NCBI RefSeq assembly: GCF_003965815.1
Contig: NZ_RXOE01000004.1
Coordinates: 310,001-374,000 of the forward strand
Direction of reading: 5' to 3'
DNA from: Variovorax gossypii
GTDB lineage: Bacteria; Pseudomonadota; Gammaproteobacteria; Burkholderiales; Burkholderiaceae_C
DNA length: 64,000 nt
Shown: positions 62,762-64,000 of the stretch, one piece after another
Numbering within the stretch: the first letter of the stretch is position 1
How the letters are laid out: each line of letters starts with the position of its first letter
The notes under the pieces: generated by a model
Told to the model about the DNA's origin: nothing
The model's database searches: none
What the model saw: the letters and a program-made list of their open reading frames with translations, nothing else
Program-made: the position numbers and the translations under genes

Positions 62762-63433
62762 ATGTGGCGGCACATGACAGGTGCGGAACGCATTCTCGAA
62801 GTCCTGCTGACGCGGCGCTCGGTATCGCCCCGGCGCCTGGAGCAGCCCGGGCCCAATCCCGACGAGCTCGACGCGATCATCAGGGCCGGCCTGCGCGCGC
62901 CCGACCACGGCGGCCTGCATCCGTGGCGGGTGATCGAGTTTCGCCCGCAGAACCGCGAAGCGCTGGCCTGGTGCTTCGAGCAGGAAAAGCTCCGGCGCGA
63001 TCCGCTGGCCAGCCCCACCGACCTGCGGCGCGCCCGCGAGCACGCCACCCGGCCGCCGCTGCTGCTGGGCTTCGTGGTATCCCCGCGAGAGCGCAGCAAG
63101 ATCCCGACGCGCGAGCAGTGGCTGAGCGCGGGCGCTGCACTGGGCAACCTGCTGAGCGCCGCTCATCAGCTGGGCTATGGCGCGATCGTGCTGAGCGGCG
63201 AGCGCTGCTTCGACGAGACGCTGGCGCGGCAGGTGGGCGTGCTGCCGGGCGAGTACCTCGCGGGCTTCATCAGCATGGGCAGCATCGGCGAGGCGCCGCC
63301 GCAGGCGCGCGAGGTGCTGTCGCAGAGCGTGTGGTCTTGCTGGCAGGGCTGGCAGGAAGAAGCCGGCCAGCCTGGCCGACCCGAGCAGCCCGGTCAGTCC
63401 ATCCTGCCGTCGGACCGGGTGCGCGGCAGTTGA
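62762..63433 (+). CDS. Nitroreductase-family flavoprotein (YdjA-like)
   Basis: A 223-residue FMN-dependent protein of the small, minimal nitroreductase type related to E. coli YdjA: LLTRRSVSPRRLEQPGP, APDHGGLHPWRVIEF and GAALGNLLSAAHQLGYGAIVLSG. AAGGAG nine bases before ATG 62762 supports that start. Tail residues 195-223 are Gln/Pro/Gly-rich and overlap the convergent trmO by 40 bp. The substrate is unknown. Confidence 0.87.
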   Translation: MWRHMTGAERILEVLLTRRSVSPRRLEQPGPNPDELDAIIRAGLRAPDHGGLHPWRVIEFRPQNREALAWCFEQEKLRRDPLASPTDLRRAREHATRPPLLLGFVVSPRERSKIPTREQWLSAGAALGNLLSAAHQLGYGAIVLSGERCFDETLARQVGVLPGEYLAGFISMGSIGEAPPQAREVLSQSVWSCWQGWQEEAGQPGRPEQPGQSILPSDRVRGS

Positions 63434-63897
63434 TCGAGCCTGTCGCCGAACCAGCCGATGCGCGCGGTTTCGCGCACGTCGAACTTCGGCACGTAGGGCT
63501 TGATGTCGAGCACGGGCGTGCCGTCCATCATGTCGTTGCCGCTGAAGTGCAGCGTCGTGCCCTCGACCGAGGTGAGCCGCACGATCGACAGGCCCAGCCG
63601 GTTCGGCCGTGCCGGCGCGCGGGTGGCGAAGACGCCGTGCGAGGCGTTGCCCTGCTCCAGGAAGGGCACCACCTCCAGCCGCTCGTGCGCGCACCGGTGC
63701 AGGTGCGTGACGAGGATCAGGTAGTCGAAGCCCTCGATGTCGCGCAGGCCCGGCGCGAACTCGGCGAAGACCTCGACGCGCCCGGTTTCATCGGGCGCTC
63801 CGGCGGTCTGGATCGGCATGCCGGTGGCCTCGGTGAAGCGGCTGCGCACCAGCCCGACCGGACGGCAGACGACATCGGCAACGGCTTCGGAACTCAT
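63394..63897 (-). CDS. trmO: TsaA/TrmO-type tRNA m6t6A37 methyltransferase
   Basis: A 167-residue protein of the TsaA-like beta-barrel family: VGLVRSRFTEATGMPIQ, DYLILVTHLHR, FATRAPARPNRLGLSIVRL and GNDMMDGTPVLDIKPYVPKFD. TrmO methylates N6 of t6A at position 37 in ACY-reading tRNAs, using AdoMet. The length is shorter than the E. coli protein, which has an extra C-terminal domain. It is translationally coupled (ATGA) to a gene that runs off the window. Confidence 0.85.
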   Translation of the reverse strand: MSSEAVADVVCRPVGLVRSRFTEATGMPIQTAGAPDETGRVEVFAEFAPGLRDIEGFDYLILVTHLHRCAHERLEVVPFLEQGNASHGVFATRAPARPNRLGLSIVRLTSVEGTTLHFSGNDMMDGTPVLDIKPYVPKFDVRETARIGWFGDRLDQLPRTRSDGRMD

Positions 63898-64000
63898 GGC
63901 GCCAGCAGCCGTGTCAGCGCGCGGATGTCGGCCGCGGCCGCAAGGCGCGCGGCGTTCTCGATGGCCCTGTAGTGCTTGACGATCTCCTCGCCCACCGGCG
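63894..64000 (-). CDS. C-terminal end of an unidentified gene (runs off the window)
   Basis: The last 34 codons of a minus-strand gene (ending DIRALTRLLAP, then TGA) are visible, and the TGA overlaps the trmO start. The sequence is helical and alanine-rich; no assignment is possible. Confidence 0.5.
   Translation of the reverse strand, partial: PVGEEIVKHYRAIENAARLAAAADIRALTRLLAP

Overview
The window is high-GC chromosomal DNA with dense, mostly operonic genes. The best guess from gene content and protein style is a Burkholderiales bacterium of the family Comamonadaceae, probably Variovorax-like. The basis is a cytochrome bo3 operon followed by SURF1 and a RegB/RegA pair, FabV, many LysR divergons and a dispersed intergenic repeat I associate with that family. 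I ran no search, so the taxonomy is inference. I see no rRNA, CRISPR array, insertion sequence or prophage.

Layout. 1-9.9 kb is housekeeping: the end of a response regulator, an Sfp-type phosphopantetheinyl transferase, tRNA-Ser(CGA) beside serS, a threonine-dehydratase-like enzyme, ispH with an FKBP-type PPIase, radC with an Smr protein, an FAD-dependent reductase and a truncated haemoglobin. 10-18 kb holds fabV, a polar amino-acid ABC transporter ending in a 2-oxoglutarate-type oxygenase, a HAD phosphatase and an MHS-type MFS carrier. 18-25 kb is respiratory: cyoABCD, SURF1, and a redox-type sensor kinase and regulator. 25-37 kb is accessory: hemolysin III, slyX, two SDRs with a DUF1097 protein, two LysR divergons with recognisable dyads, a toxin-antitoxin pair, an OLD-like ATPase with a low-complexity tail, and an orphan FtsX-type permease.

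37-62 kb is the striking part, a selenium-molybdenum-formate island. A Tat-exported formate dehydrogenase alpha subunit is read through an in-frame TGA (selenocysteine 196) that has a SECIS hairpin just behind it. It is followed by fdoH, fdoI, fdhE, selA, three uncharacterised genes, selB and the tRNA-Sec gene. selD is divergent. Next come a PhnCDE-type ABC transporter that probably imports a selenium oxyanion, and selU (mnmH). On the other strand are fdhD, a small winged-helix-like protein, a YdeP-type molybdoenzyme, a toxin-antitoxin pair and modBAC. Together these cover uptake of selenium and molybdate, selenophosphate synthesis, Sec-tRNA charging and UGA decoding, selenouridine in tRNA, cofactor sulfuration, and the formate dehydrogenase that uses them.

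The best candidate for an undescribed system is the trio between selA and selB (44851-48016). It consists of an acyl-CoA-dehydrogenase-fold flavoprotein lacking the usual catalytic Glu motif, a PhnD-like binding protein without a signal peptide, and a fusion of a cysteine-less TusA-like domain to a ferritin-like diiron domain. The trio lies inside the selenocysteine operon with tight spacing, so a role in handling or releasing selenium is a reasonable hypothesis. Also of note are a ~90-bp repeat found three times, each ending 5-6 nt from the stop codon of a minus-strand gene, and a perfect 11-bp dyad upstream of the formate dehydrogenase locus.
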